NCBI RefSeq assembly: GCF_037038585.1
Contig: NC_092560.1
Location: 62,934,049-62,998,048, forward strand
Reading direction: 5' to 3'
DNA length: 64,000 bases
Source of the DNA: Patagioenas fasciata
Lineage: Eukaryota; Chordata; Aves; Columbiformes; Columbidae
Shown here: positions 1 to 12,210 of the stretch, piece after piece
Layout of the letters: every line of letters starts with the position of its first letter
Numbering within the stretch: the first letter of the stretch is position 1
Position numbers and translations under genes: made by a program
The notes under the pieces: model-generated
Told to the model about the DNA's origin: nothing
The model's database searches: none
The model's input: only the letters and a program-made list of their open reading frames with translations

Positions 1-3000
1 GAAAGAGTAAATACTTTTACCTCAAACACTCTGTTCAGAATAGACAGCTGTTTTGCCAGAGTAATTCCTCATTTCTGCTAGGAAACCATGAAATGGTGTG
101 TGACATAGTCCACATAAATAAAAAGATGCTGACTTATTTCACAGTAAGCGTCAAAAAGTTCATAGCTGCAGAACTGAACTGCACTACATCAACAAATTTG
201 TTTGCATTGGCTACCATTATACATAGCTTAAACAATGCCACTGTTTTGTCCATTCCTACTGAATCTATTGAGGCAAAGCTTCCAAACTGCTGGCAGCTTT
301 ACAGACATGGGGGAAGAGTAGATCAAACACACTTGCCAATTCATGCCACCACTGCCTTTCCTCAGGCATGCTCTCTGCATGTTGGGACTACAGCAACAGC
401 CCTCACTCCAGAGACAAATCTGTATGCCAGCTTGAGTATACTTTCAATCTGAAAATGTGCTAACTCAAGTTCAGGTCCCTGGCTGCTAAGAAAACATTGC
501 TGTCTGCTGCCTTACCTCTTCACACTTTACCTGGTGGCTGCTGTTGTTCCACTAGTACACACTGACAGATACAACAGTATTCTTGTATGGGGTGGCCATC
601 ACAAAGAATACAACAGAATTACCCATGTTCTTCACCAGGAAAGTAGCTAGTGATCACTTGGACCCTCCTTTTCACTTTATGAGAGCAACATCATTAGTTT
701 CTTTGGAGTATGATGGTATACAGGATATAAGTGTTGGTCAGGTTATTTCTCCATTTAATACAACTCAGGGCTAGGAGAGGGGACACAACACATGGGTAAA
801 CAGGAGACAGTGACTAAAAGAAGTCTATTAGCCTTATGCAAGTGCATAGCTGAATTTGGTCACATTTTGTTTTCATACAGACTCATTAAAGGACTTTATA
901 TGGGCTGCAAATATTTAATAGCAATAACAACATACTAGTAAAATGTTAATGCCTCTCTGCACATTATGTATGGTATTATATACGGATTTATTCATTTAAA
1001 AAAACACCAAAATTTGTCTAGATCTTGTTTTCTCATCTTCTAACCACTTTTTATGTTCTTTTTGCTGCAAATAAATGAATGCCAAAACCAAATAGAAACA
1101 GTATAATTACATAATTGTTCCAAAGAAATCAAAGTGTTCATATTAGTAACATCCTACCTTCAGTATAATATAACTTGATTATTTCTCGGACATCAATGAC
1201 ACGGATCCTAAACTTTTCCATCCTTACAAAATCAGGGTCTCAATATACACACAGATCATGCTCTTGAACTGAAACACCTGGGAAAGCAGCAAGGTTAGTG
1301 GAACCTTTCCATTTTTATTACAGGAAAAAAATATATATACATCCCTATCTGCAGCAGACGGAATCTGTAAATTAATCATTCCACAGATGCTACAGTGGGT
1401 CAGACATGCAAGAATATTTAGGGACTGTGAGATAAGTAGTCTTCAAAATCATAGCTGTTGTTGTAATTGCCTGAAGGTGTACACAGAGAGATGTACCAGA
1501 ATTCTCACAAACCTTCAGATATTGGAGCACCCCAGTGCACCACTCTCACGGGCAGTTTGAGAGCTGCGAAAATGAGGGAGTAAGTAGAGAGGTAATATAA
1601 CTCAGCCTCCCCCAGCAAGCAGATGAGAAAGACCATTGCAGAGTATCTTTGTCCTTCAAACAGTCTTGTTTGGGCTGGGAAGGCCTGATAGGTGCAACAA
1701 GCGTGACCTCTCCCATCTGCTGCTTCAGATAGGGCTGGAGGGCAGAGAAGTGAAGTTCTGGATCACTGTGCGTTGCTTGCTAGCTTGAAAGAATCACAAA
1801 AAGAAGGACAGAGGGTAATGTGGACATGGAAAATACAGCTACATCATGCAGGGCAACTTGTCTGCTATAGTCAGCTGCAGGATTGTGCAGCTACCAGTTA
1901 CTAGAGGGTTTCTAGTCCCAAGTGTTATTCTCCACAGGCATTTCTGGTCAGAATCTCTCCACTCCAAAGAGGACAAGGAGTGAAGCCTAAGCTCACAGCC
2001 TGAGTACAAGTACCTAGACAGTTTGAGCTTACTCCCTCATTAGCATAGTGGAGACAGAGCTAAAATGTCCCATTCAGTGCTAAGTGCCTACCACTGAGGA
2101 ACTCAGTATTCACTAATTCAGTGGTTTGAAGAGTTTACTAAATATACAGAGGAGCAGCTGGAGCTTGTAGACAGGAGGGTACAGTGTGTGTACCAACAGG
2201 TGCTTGCCTCTAAAGGTCAGCTGCAAGTAAACATGCTCAGCAAGCCACACTCTTGGCTGAAAATAAAAAAGCAGAACAAAGCAAGCTACTGTTGTAATTT
2301 CACCACTGATTTCTAGTGGAATAGTCAAATATTTTATGACCAGATTATTTAACTTTTGAAACTCTCGGGAGATGCCACATGTTGCAGTGGGCTCTGTCTA
2401 CGTAAATGCATTATATAGCTCCTGGTAAAGGCCTCAAGTTACTCCTGTATCCACGCAGGACATAGTAACCTGACTTCAACTCACACATATGTTGCAGCTC
2501 CTTTGTTAAGCATCAGAGTTAACAGGATAGGGGTCAGCTGATAAAGAAATTCTTAGTGGTTTTCAAGCCTAGGCTCCTTGAAAATGGAAACAAATTCACT
2601 GTTCCTGTAAACAGTTGAAGGTTCTTGCAAGTCAGACACAAAGACAACACCGATGATGTTTTTGCAATCCTAACCAAAGACTGGTGATTCAGAGCTCAGT
2701 CCGGTCAAGTCCTCAGAGATACTCTTTCCATGACAGAACCAGCATAGTTTAGAATCAAAGTCTTGCTTTTATATTTGGGCCATCTCACAGACACTGTGTT
2801 TCAATTCATCAGTTAAAAATTTTACCTCAGACCTTACTGTGCCCTGGGTGAGGAACCAGCAGTTGAGGCAGTGATCAAAGGCATTGACTGAAAATTTGGG
2901 AATAAGCAATTAACTCAAGCTCATCCTCATGATCTGATAAAGCCAGAAAGTGAATGTGGTCTTTTGCTCTTTCACAGTCATGTATAAAGTAGATTATGAA

Positions 3001-3116
3001 ATAGTAAATTATAGTTGGAAAAATTCTCATGAGACCCATTCATCTAATGTATGTACAGAAATACAGTGCTAGGGACTTCTGAAACATGCAAATGGCTGCA
3101 TTGCTTGACCCAGATG
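1..3116. other. AT-rich intergenic or intronic stretch, no supported gene
   Basis: No exon with convincing splice signals and no recognisable repeat was found here. The longest open frame (93-452, plus, 119 codons) has no familiar motif and is within what chance gives for a window this size. A shorter one on the minus strand (2113-2328) is likewise unsupported. The stretch could be intergenic or part of a large intron. Confidence 0.6.
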
Positions 3117-3825
3117 GCTGGGGTTGTCATCAGTGGTACAAACTGGTGGCCAGTTATGAGTTGAGTTTCTCAGCGGTTGATACTCTTTGGCATTTTTCTT
3201 AATGAGCTGAAGAGTGGGGTAAAGTGCACTCCCAGCAATGTTCACAGGGAATTAGGAGGAGCGCTTTGGACCTTGACAGGTAGCAGAGACAGGCTGACAG
3301 ACACCTCATGCAGTTCAACAAAGTGAAATGCAAAGTCTTGAATCTAGGCTGCTGTAGCCCACATGATGGTACAGGCGGGGAACTGACTGGACAGAAAAGA
3401 GGTTCTCAGAGCAACCTGGGAGTTGTGCTGCACAAAGAGTTGAACCTGAGTCAGTGGTGTGCCCTTGCAGCAAAGAAGGCTATCTACATCCTGGGATGTA
3501 TCGGCAAGCCTAGAGTCAATAGGCTGAGGAAAAGATTATTCTTCTCATTCAGACCAAACCTGCAGTGTTGAGGATCCCAAAACTGGAAGTGGTACGAGAC
3601 AGACGTTCACATCTTGGAGCATGACTAGCAAACAGCTATAAAGATGGTCAGGACCTAGAACACATGCCATACAAAGAGAGGCTGAAGGAGATGTTTGTCC
3701 AACCTTGAGAAAGTTCAGTCTGGTTCTTTGTGCTGGCTACAGCTCCCTAATGGGAAGGTGTAGAAAAGGTGGAGTTTGATGTTTCTCAGGGATAGAACAA
3801 GAATCAAAAGATGCAAGTTAATACA
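3117..3825 (+). mobile_element. Old CR1 LINE fragment, 3' part of reverse-transcriptase ORF and start of 3' UTR
   Basis: This is a diverged, 5'- and 3'-truncated copy of the avian CR1 non-LTR retrotransposon in plus orientation. The sequence follows the CR1 ORF2 tail: a stretch like the usual ctcagcaagtttgcagg, then an open piece at 3308-3571 encoding FNKVKCKVLNLG, and further on LALAAKKAIYILGCI-like residues that match the conserved [15 protein letters not shown] block (here CALAAKKAIYILGCI). The same FNK..C.VL.LG block recurs in the 15 kb copy. Stops and small indels break the frame, so it is dead. Beyond about 3650 it resembles the gaggctgaggga and ctacagctccct parts of the CR1 tail, with weaker similarity. 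It has no terminal octamer repeat, so the real 3' end is lost. Boundaries are accurate to some tens of bases. Confidence 0.85.
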
Positions 3826-6719
3826 AAGCCTGTATTCATATTCCACGCTAGGTCTAACTGGGACCAATTTTTCTACTTGTATTTATTCAGTATTAACAAC
3901 AAAATTGGTATTATAAAGGTGGCACTCAACAAGAATAAGTCAAGCAGAACCTGATCCTTGATTGAAGAATGCTATTTATTGTAATTAAAGTTAGCTTATT
4001 TTTTGTGAAGTACTAAATCAAGGAAAAGAAGTTTCATGCACGGTCATGATAACATTCACATAGGAAGGACAGCTCTGCCCACTTCCATTTATGAAGTTAT
4101 CACAGTTTAATTAAGCTCTGTTCAAATGTAGCTATTACTTAACTAAATTAAAGGGTAGATCCAAGATCAATTTTTTTCCTAAAAATCATGCATTCCATCT
4201 GCAAGAAAGAGGCCTTGTTAAATAATAGTGGGCTCATGTACAGCAATCACATCTGCATTGCAAGGATAATATTACTTTAGGAAGCAAAGCAGAAAAGCCT
4301 GCTTTTAAAGCCATATCATGTGTGCACACAAAACAAAGAAGGGATGACCTTCAATACATCTCTGTTCAAGAACAATTTTCAAGGCCAAGGAAACACTGCT
4401 GAACTTTCTTACTGAGGGCTCACATAAACTCTTCCTTCAAGTAATAGACTTTATCATTGACAGGAGGAAATAGGAAGCACATCTATGAACACTCTCTTGA
4501 TAACTACGCAGATGTCTGGGGTCCACCTGGCACAAAATGGAACAATGTTTTGACCCTCAGCATTAGCTCTGATAAGGGATTTGCTCTACCATTTTGTGTC
4601 TGTGATCCATTACAGCTCCATTATGCTCTCTCACAGCTAATACATGCCCCCAAAAACTTCCTCCTGAAAGTAACAGGTCTTTCAATATAACCATGTGTAT
4701 ATAGAGAAGAGTGTCATCTATTTGTATTGCATAAATATCTTCCTTAAATACTGATATGTGCATGAGGTGTTCTTCATTTTTGCTATGGAATGAATGTTTC
4801 ACATTCAGTTCCTTCCCCTTTTCGTTTATGCAGGAGCAATGAACAAGATACTGCCCATGGGGTTTGTGTTTCCGACCAGAAAGACATTTTTGTTTTTCTG
4901 CTGCTGGCTGCTTCATTTGCAGTGCTTGCAGAAACCCTGCATGACATTCCATAGAAGAGAAAACACATGTTGTCATCATCCCCCTCACGTACACACATGC
5001 ATTCTGCCTCCCGGGGCCTGCAGAGGGTCTATGCAATATTAGTACATGAGCACCCCTTGCCTCTGTTCACCACCAGCCTCAGAATTCCTACTGTGTTGTA
5101 GCCTGAGATTCATCTTTGCATGTGTCTTTATTTATAATGTGATTGTCGTGCATCAGATCAAAGATTACCTCATTCGCTAGTAGCTTTGCACGAGTAATAT
5201 AAGTCCTGTTGCAGTATTTCTTATATCTGCATTGATAACATATCTAGAAAGGGTTTAGAATTCAACAGCAGTCCCTATGGAATGAGCCTGTGGAAGGAAC
5301 CAATGAGCTCAAGAGCTTTCACTGACTTACATAGCTAGACTTACATAGCTAGATTACAGCAAATGTATAAAAGTTGCTACTTTTAAAAAGTTTACTATGC
5401 TGGTCTTTCAAAGAAAATGTAACAATTGACAGCCTTCAGCAGCTCCCTATGACAAAGCCAGCTTCTCACACCCTGGTTTATTCAAAAATAGTAATTTCTG
5501 AGTTCTCTTTTGGAACAATATTTGAAAATATCAGTCAAACAGCCAAGAGACATCAAACATAGCTGAGCAGGCCAGGTGGATACATTTTAACTGCATTTCT
5601 CTAAAAATCAGGTGGGAAAACACTATTATTAATCCCAGCTCTTCGTCTGGCTATTTTAAGACATGTTTGTCTCCCTGTTACTATAACAACATTTTTGTTT
5701 TGCAAGGAGTCCCTGCTTCATCCATTCCAGGAATAAATTGAAAGTCTTATTTACTAGTTGTCTATATCCAGAAGGGAAGCTGCTTATTTGCACCAGATGA
5801 ATACTACCTACCATAAATGAAAATGCACATACTCAGAAGTTAGGCATAGGCATAGGTAGATTCCCTACATATGTTTAATCCTGTGCTGGAGTTACCCATG
5901 CAGCTGGATCATTTCTGCCTGTAATATAAATTAGGACATATTTATTTCAGGGAACCTACTCCAGGAAAACACAGATACCAGAGACATTTTTCCTAGGAAG
6001 GGAAAATGAATGTCTTTTTGACTGCTTCCATCTCTTTAAACAGGAAAGTACATCCTAGGTAACATCTAGTGTGTGCAGAAGAACTTGCAAGTGCATATGA
6101 ACGAACATAAAAGGACTGAAATGTAAAGAACTGGGATGAGAAAAACAGTCGTTGTTCCTATAACCATGCTGGGAGTCAGGGGAATTGGAAATACAAATTT
6201 AGGAAAAGAAATTAGAGCTAGCTGGTGTTACTCAACTGCACTGGTATGAATCACATGACTGGATATTAAGCTCATGGGTTACTGACTATTTAAGAAAGAC
6301 AGTGGGAATATTATGTGGTTTACAGTTATTAAAGATTCAGAAGGACAGAACCTTGATTGTATACTAATTCATATATTAAATTATAAATCACAAAATGTTA
6401 TAATGCTAAGACAATGTAATAGGCTATTGAATAGGCTGGGGAAATAGAAATAGCATTCCCCCTTCTTGCTGAAACATCCAGGAAAAAAAATTATCCGTCT
6501 ACAGAATGCCAATTTAGGAGGTCTGGTTGTTATCTAAGGTCAAGCAGACCAAGTAGTTGTAATTTCTTAACTCTCCATCTGGAGATCAATTTAATTTTGA
6601 GTACTTGAGAAGCATCCCTAAGGCCTATAATACTAGCCGCACCTTGCCAAATATCTGTCATGTGGTTGTTGTCAGTTACTAAGTATTTATAAGAAGGCAC
6701 TTTCTGCCTTTTTCTGCAG
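3826..6719. other. Stretch without a supported gene, with overlapping open frames near 4.5-5.0 kb
   Basis: No recognised repeat or gene. The interval 4457-5042 is unusually free of stops in several frames: plus 4457-4690, plus 4794-5042, and minus 4563-5036 (157 codons, the longest open frame outside the CpG island). None of the translations shows a motif I recognise. A fair splice-acceptor-like site (pyrimidine-rich, then tgcag at about 4831-4835) precedes 38 open codons containing a hydrophobic run (FVFLLLAASFAVLAE). A mate donor was not found, so no gene is called. Confidence 0.5.
5325..5352. repeat. Perfect 14-bp tandem duplication
   Basis: The unit acttacatagctag occurs twice head to tail (5325-5338 and 5339-5352) with no mismatch. 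It looks like a recent slippage or small duplication. No function is implied. Confidence 0.95.
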
Positions 6720-6875
6720 TTCATAAAAAATGAAGAAATAAGAAAACATCTCCTGCACCACAAGATGATCATTAGAAATCCTGTAGAAATCCTGAGACCA
6801 GAACAAATACTTGACCAGGAATCCTTCAAACCCTCTTTGGGATATCAGAAAAAATATGAAAGGATTTTGAAATTG
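6720..6875 (+). CDS. Candidate internal coding exon, unrecognised protein
   Basis: A strong 3' splice site (tttctgcctttttctgcag, ending at 6719) is followed by 52 open codons in one frame only. A good 5' splice site then follows (TTG/gtaagg, intron beginning at 6876). The exon is 156 nt and symmetrical (phase 0 to 0). The translation starts FIKNEEIRKHLLHHK and ends SLGYQKKYERILKL, a charged, helix-like composition without cysteines or an obvious membrane segment. I do not recognise the family. Against it, an 11-bp tandem repeat (tagaaatcctg twice, 6773-6794) lies inside and is read in different frames, and matches of this quality can arise by chance in 64 kb. The 9367-9440 segment can be joined in the same phase. 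No upstream exon of matching phase was identified. Confidence 0.33.
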
Positions 6876-9366
6876 GTAAGGAAGGCCTTCCTAGATGCTC
6901 CAAATTGACAATCACTACTGAAGGTAGCAGTAATTATAAAAAAACAACATCAAGAGGAATGAAAACATTTGTAACAGCTGTTTATGTATGTGGGTATGGA
7001 AAACACTGGGCCATTAGAAAGAATAATATTGGATAAAAACACAGATAAAGGAAAGGGGAAGTTAAAGAAATCAGTGCAACTCCATGGCTATTAAAATTTA
7101 ATATGAAAGGATGGAATCACTTGAATTTACCAGACAAAATTCATAGCCAATAGTTCTAAATATGCCAAAGCTATTGAGCCTGTTAACCGATGATAGCCAC
7201 CGACAGAATAATTTATGCATCAATGGTTTTGTACTGAACTTGGAGTGAAATTGAATTTGGAATTAGTTCCTCTTCCAGCAAAAATTACATAATTTTTATT
7301 CCGAAAATAATTGAGAAGACCTTAAACACTTCATAAACAGCATTTTCATAAACTTGCAAAATGGCAAGCTAGCATCAAACACAGGAAAGATCACAGAAAG
7401 ACTGTTCCGTCAGAAAAGTATTACAATGTTATAACATAATGAATGAAAAAACTCTTGGTTTGTGGGTGCCCTGGGTAGCTGATATATCAGAAAAAGTATC
7501 TGTGAAGGGGAAATGGGTGTTTCTAATAGGACCAGTTCGAATCAAAATTTAACAAAATCATATAATTCCTATTAATAGCTGCATCTATCAGCATAATTCA
7601 TCGGAGAGCTAAATGAGATGTGAACTGATCAGTTATAAAGGCTAGCCTGACTGACCTCTTCAGACATTCATTTCAGCAGCATCACCTTAACAAAGCTATA
7701 TGCTATGTCATATACTGAGAAACACAGGCTGCTATGCACACTTTTAGGATAGCAGATGTATCCTGTAAAGCAGCGACAATAGAAAGCATATTCAAACATA
7801 TGGTGCTTGTGTGAGAGGCTATATGCAATTCTCAGATGCATTAGTAGGAAATCTGAAGGTGGAATTAGGGAAGTAATTTCGTATAGAAATTACAGAGTGT
7901 CTCATTGGAATAATCTTACCAGATCTGATATCAAAACTTTCTTTTCATAAGAAAGCTGACAACTCAGAAATTTTTCAGATAGCCCTGCAATAGCGATTCA
8001 GGGAATTATAGTGGAAGATGGAGGAAGCTCTATTTATTTTGCATGTTCAAAAGATGTTGTAAAGTAGGTGGAGTAGAAAAATTTCCAGTAAAATCAGAGA
8101 CTTGTGTGTGGGAGTATTGTACATCATGAAAGATGAAATTTGTCCAAGCTTATAGTACATGGAAAAAATACTTGAACTCCAGACTTGCAGAAACAGGATT
8201 TTTAAACCATCTATTGCTTTCTCAATTTCTTTTGGAAAATTGAAATAATCTATGGATTTTTGGCTGGAAGCAGTCAAGAGGCAAATTCTTCATATCTATA
8301 TAAGTATCAAAGGAAGATTCTTCTGATCAATTACGTGTCTGTAGTTTAGAAAGAAAGGGTATACTTTAATAAAGAAATGAAGAATAATTTTGCCCTTTAT
8401 CTTAGTTTTGAAAACACATGATATTTCACCAATCATCAGTTTTTTGAAAAGTTTCTTGTTACACGTCTTGGGAAATTGAAGAGAACTTTAGTGAACAGTG
8501 GGTGTATAAGAGATAAACTTTATATCCTGATAGCATATTATATTTATATCACATTCAGAACCTTCACTCCTAAAACCAAAGCTCTATATCACCTGAGTTA
8601 AAGGACAGGTAGTTACTAGTGCTTATCTTCTGACCATTCAGGACAGCTCACCAGTATGTGAAAAAAACGCATTTGCTTAAACAAAATGTTATGTTACCAA
8701 GTGAGTCCTGCTACCTTTCCAGTAATGATAAAACCATTCCACCTGACCTGTATCATTATTTCACTGTGCTTTGGTGCGGTAAATTTACTGACATTCTTTA
8801 AAATGTCTGAATTTTCCCTGGAGCTGTATTAGGGAGTGACTATAGCAAAGGAATTGCAAATGCATGAAAGAAGATCATGAAGTCACTCAGTTTAGGACCT
8901 GTAAAGGAGCCCTAGGATCTTGGATTTGCAGACAGGTGCCTGGTAACATAAGTAATTGTAATCCACAAGGGAAAAAACACAGGAGAGAGCCATCTTTTGT
9001 GAATGTCACAAAGGAAAATCTTATAAGAAACTCTTTCATGAATATCCCACTCTCATGAAACCTAAGTCAGTAATTAACGGCTTAAATTTGCTTTTTTATG
9101 TCAGCAGCTACTGGTTTAGTAATCATTTTTACAAGCAATGAAAGACTGGTGAATATGTATTCACAGAACTACAAATTAACCTTAACCAGAATTTTGATTT
9201 ATTGGTGGCCTTTGTTGTTCATACACAGAAATACATTACCCATATAGATGATTTTTTTTCAACACAGGGAGGATGCACTTCTTTATAAACACATATAATA
9301 TCATTTAAAAGAACACCATATATACGATGAGTGGACCATGTTTCCACATACGTTTTTTTTTTCCAG
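6876..9366 (+). other. Possible intron or intergenic stretch
   Basis: If the two flanking exon candidates are real, this is their intron: gtaagg at the left, a run of T followed by ccag at the right. The interior is AT-rich and I recognise no repeat in it. Short open pieces occur (for example about 30 codons from about 7457, beginning LGLWVPWVADISEKV), but they are interrupted and match nothing I know. Open frames at 8047-8277 (minus) and 8864-9058 (plus) are not supported. Confidence 0.35.
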
Positions 9367-9440
9367 ACAAAATCTGAATTGACATCGCGACTGATTTTCT
9401 TTCAACAATAAGGCAGCCTGCCACCTGTGGCACAGCAATT
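9367..9440 (+). CDS. Candidate exon with in-frame stop, possible C-terminus of the 6720 exon's protein
   Basis: Ten T's followed by ccag (ending 9366) make a strong acceptor, and ATT/gtaagt at 9441 makes a consensus donor, bounding a 74-nt segment. In the phase left by the 6720-6875 exon it reads TKSELTSRLIFFQQ and then a TAA stop at 9409-9411. The other two frames stop within a few codons. The stop would be 29 nt upstream of the next junction, close enough to escape nonsense-mediated decay, with at least one further 3' UTR exon expected downstream. The match of phase and paired splice sites is suggestive. The open part is only 14 codons, so chance is a real alternative. Confidence 0.25.
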
Positions 9441-11139
9441 GTAAGTGATGTTGAGTCGTATCATTTTATTACATACAATGGCATGAATTCAGGTTTACTT
9501 CAGTTACAAATCAAGGTACCTGAGAGCAGTACTCAGTTTATCATGCTTTTGTTTCTGAGAACTCCACATACCTCATGAACCCTTGAAAACTTGCTTGAAT
9601 TGTTTTCTTAAGAAAATGTAACTGCAAGACATACAGATAGGAGCATGCGAAGGAATGGTAGCTGTGTCCTTGTGAGGGACTGCACAAACAAAAGAACAGT
9701 AAGTCTTCCTGAAAATTGTTTCCTGTTGGAATTCACAATCTGAGACTATGGAACATTTTTGGTGATGACTTTAAACTATGACATTTCTATTTTGGTGGAA
9801 AATGCCAAAATTAACATTTAACTATTTCTCTTTTTATATTATAGTGAGATTTCTTGATTAACAGCTGCATCTGCATCTGTATTTACCACTGCTTATTTTC
9901 TATCCTGTGTGAAAAAAATACATCTGTAATCCTTTCTTACTTTTTCTAAAGTATATGTTTTCAGATAAGCAATGAAAGGAAAGAAGACATATCCACTAAA
10001 AAAAATATAAAAATAAAACCAAATATGAAAATGCCCATTAGTAGTCTTTTAAAGTGAGATAACAGGATGGTTTTCCTGTGTACGAAATACCATAAAAGAA
10101 TCCAGGAAAAATTATACGCTGAGAGTGCAATCACATGATTTCCATGGGGAAGGAAGAAGCCTGGTTGTTTAAGGTCACTGCTCGAGGAACAGGGCAGTTG
10201 ATGTCTGTATCTCATCAAAGCTGAGAGCTTGAATTGAGCTTGTAAGACATTCTAAAATTATATTGCAATGTCAAGTTGTGACTGCTTGGTTGGTCCACAA
10301 AGCTAAGAAAGAAAAAAAAAAACACAAAATTTTGTATGTCAGGTTGTTCCTGGGTAAAACAAGTCATTAATAATAGAGCAACGATTTCCATAATCCAAGT
10401 TTTCAAATATTAGCTGAAATATATTATTGTAAGAAGTAACACCTGTGACAGAACTCTCAAAGTAGAGAAATGAACTTCCAGTTTTCCAAATACAGCATGT
10501 TAAGAAGATAGTTTTAAGTGGCAGCCATACAAAAACTTCAAGAACTCTTTTTAAATAGCAGCAATCAGTAAAAGAAATTGATTGGGAAGAAACAGGGGAT
10601 TTTTTTCAAATGCTTTCCTCAGTGTGGATTTTAGATGGACCTGAAGCTTCATTTAGCAATATATCATAAAATTATAACTGAGGACAATGTAATGGTATCA
10701 TCAGTGGTTTAATAGTGTAGAATTTCCACTTGAATAACAAGGTAAAATTACGACAGAGTGCTTTGTCTGAACTTTGTAAATGAGAATTGATATTTCCACT
10801 AGAAATATAACAACTGATCATGTTCAGTGAGACCCTTAGCTAGTGGGAAGAAGCACATTTCTATTGAGATCACTGGTACACATTTTCCTGGATCATGGAC
10901 CCATGGTCACTGCTTTAGGAGTTCTGCAAAGAAAAGAAGAAGGCCGAAGAGACCTCTCTTCACTGCATAGCCTCTTTTCTAGTCTCACAACACAGATTAT
11001 TTCAAAGCATTGTTATTTCTGAAAGCTGAAGTTCAAGTCATGCTTTGCTCTTAACCTGATACCTATTCCTCCTAATCCAGGCAATATTGATGTATTTCAC
11101 CACAATTCCTTCCCTGGTCTTGTAAAATATTTATCAGTG
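9441..11139. other. AT-rich stretch, nothing recognised
   Basis: No repeat family, exon or RNA gene was recognised. AATAAA-like hexamers occur in an A-rich patch near 10000-10020, but no convincing downstream GU-rich element was noted. The minus-strand open frames at 9961-10218 and 10215-10406 lack any known motif. Confidence 0.5.
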
Positions 11140-11290
11140 ATTCTCAGAACACAGAAGGAAACTCAGAATAATCACTGAAGTGAGATGGCCCATGCAGGAA
11201 TCATTTGAGCCCAGCCAATGTCACTCAGCCACTAAGTGCCTGTCTCCACAGACTCAAGTCTGCTGAGAGATGTGTCCTTTGCCATGCTTC
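11140..11290 (-). mobile_element. Probable MIR-type SINE relic
   Basis: Read on the plus strand, the order of short matches follows the reverse complement of a MIR element: acagaaggaaactcag (compare acagatgaggaaactgag), then tgtcactcagccactaagtg (compare gtcacacagctagtaagtgg), then caagtctgctgag. MIRs are tRNA-derived CORE-SINEs that were mobile early in amniote history, so strong divergence is expected. Similarity is patchy and the edges are approximate. Confidence 0.5.
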
Positions 11291-11897
11291 CTCACCCTCC
11301 TTCAATTTTCTTTGGGTGGCCATAAGAGATGAAAGAACAGATACATTGGTTTACTGGTTTCAGTTTTGGTTTTTGTGTAATCGCTAAAACATATTATTTC
11401 AGAACCTCATGTCAGCTGACTAGGGCGGCTTCCTCTCCCTCTTCCACATGGTACAGTGCTTAAAGCACCAGCCAGGGTGTAGAATAACAAGTTCACATCT
11501 TCTGTGTCCAGCTTGGAGGAAGGTTTTGATTTCTTACTTGTCAGGTGAGCTTCCTAAATTTCAAAAAATGCAGTATGAAGTGGAGGGCCTAACGCAGTCT
11601 GTCCTGTTTCAGGAGTGGTAAGAGAGCCTGAAGAAGCAAGGGAGTAATTTAGAAGAGGCATGAGAAATTAAAATGGAAATGTCAACCTGAAACCTCAGAT
11701 TCCAAAGCTCTGTTGGAGGGCTCCATTGTCACCAGTCCATGGTGACAATTGACACCGCAGTGACAAGGACACCTGTGCACTCAAACACATAACTGGGGAC
11801 CTGGTCCAATGGGGGAGGAGATATTAATCTAGGGAAATACTAGTATCTAAACCTCAGATTAACCATCTTTGTTCCTTGTTTTCAGCATCTGGATTTG

Positions 11898-11943
11898 GTC
11901 TTTATCTCAGTGGTACCTCTGTCTTTATCTCAGTGGTACCTCT
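11898..11943. repeat. Perfect 23-bp tandem duplication
   Basis: A 23-bp unit beginning gtctttatct occurs twice in direct tandem (11898-11920 and 11921-11943) without a mismatch. Each unit contains a GGTACC site. Two identical copies in otherwise unique DNA indicate a young duplication, possibly polymorphic. Confidence 0.95.
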
Positions 11944-12094
11944 GACTTTGAGAGTTAAATCACAGTTGCTTAAGTGCAGGAAAGAGAAAATCATTAAGGT
12001 AAGATATTTTTAACAGTGAACTGACGAACACAGCACTACCAGTGAGGAAGGATCTATCCAAAAATAAAATAATGTAGAATCCTAGAATAACTTC

Positions 12095-12210
12095 AGACTG
12101 TTTCATTTTATAAATGAGGACTACCGGCTCAATGTCTGTATCTCAAGGCATATTGTCTAATACACACAGCCAAATAAATGTTGATAACCTCTAGCCTGAG
12201 AGAACACAAA
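12095..12210 (-). mobile_element. MIR-type SINE relic
   Basis: The plus strand reads cattttataaatgagga, then ggctcaatg, ctcaaggca, acacacagccaaataaatgt and cctgag in the order expected for a reversed MIR element (cattttacagatgaggaaactgaggctca ... aaggtcacacagc ... cctgag). The match is better than for the copy at 11.2 kb. The element is old, truncated and non-functional as a transposon. Confidence 0.6.

Noticed and set aside
93..452. 119-codon plus-strand open frame at the left edge
   Set aside because: No known motif, no exon signals, and of a length expected by chance.
4563..5036. 157-codon open frame on the minus strand
   Set aside because: No recognisable domain, no supporting splice signals, and a frame of this length is about what chance gives in 64 kb of DNA searched on six frames.
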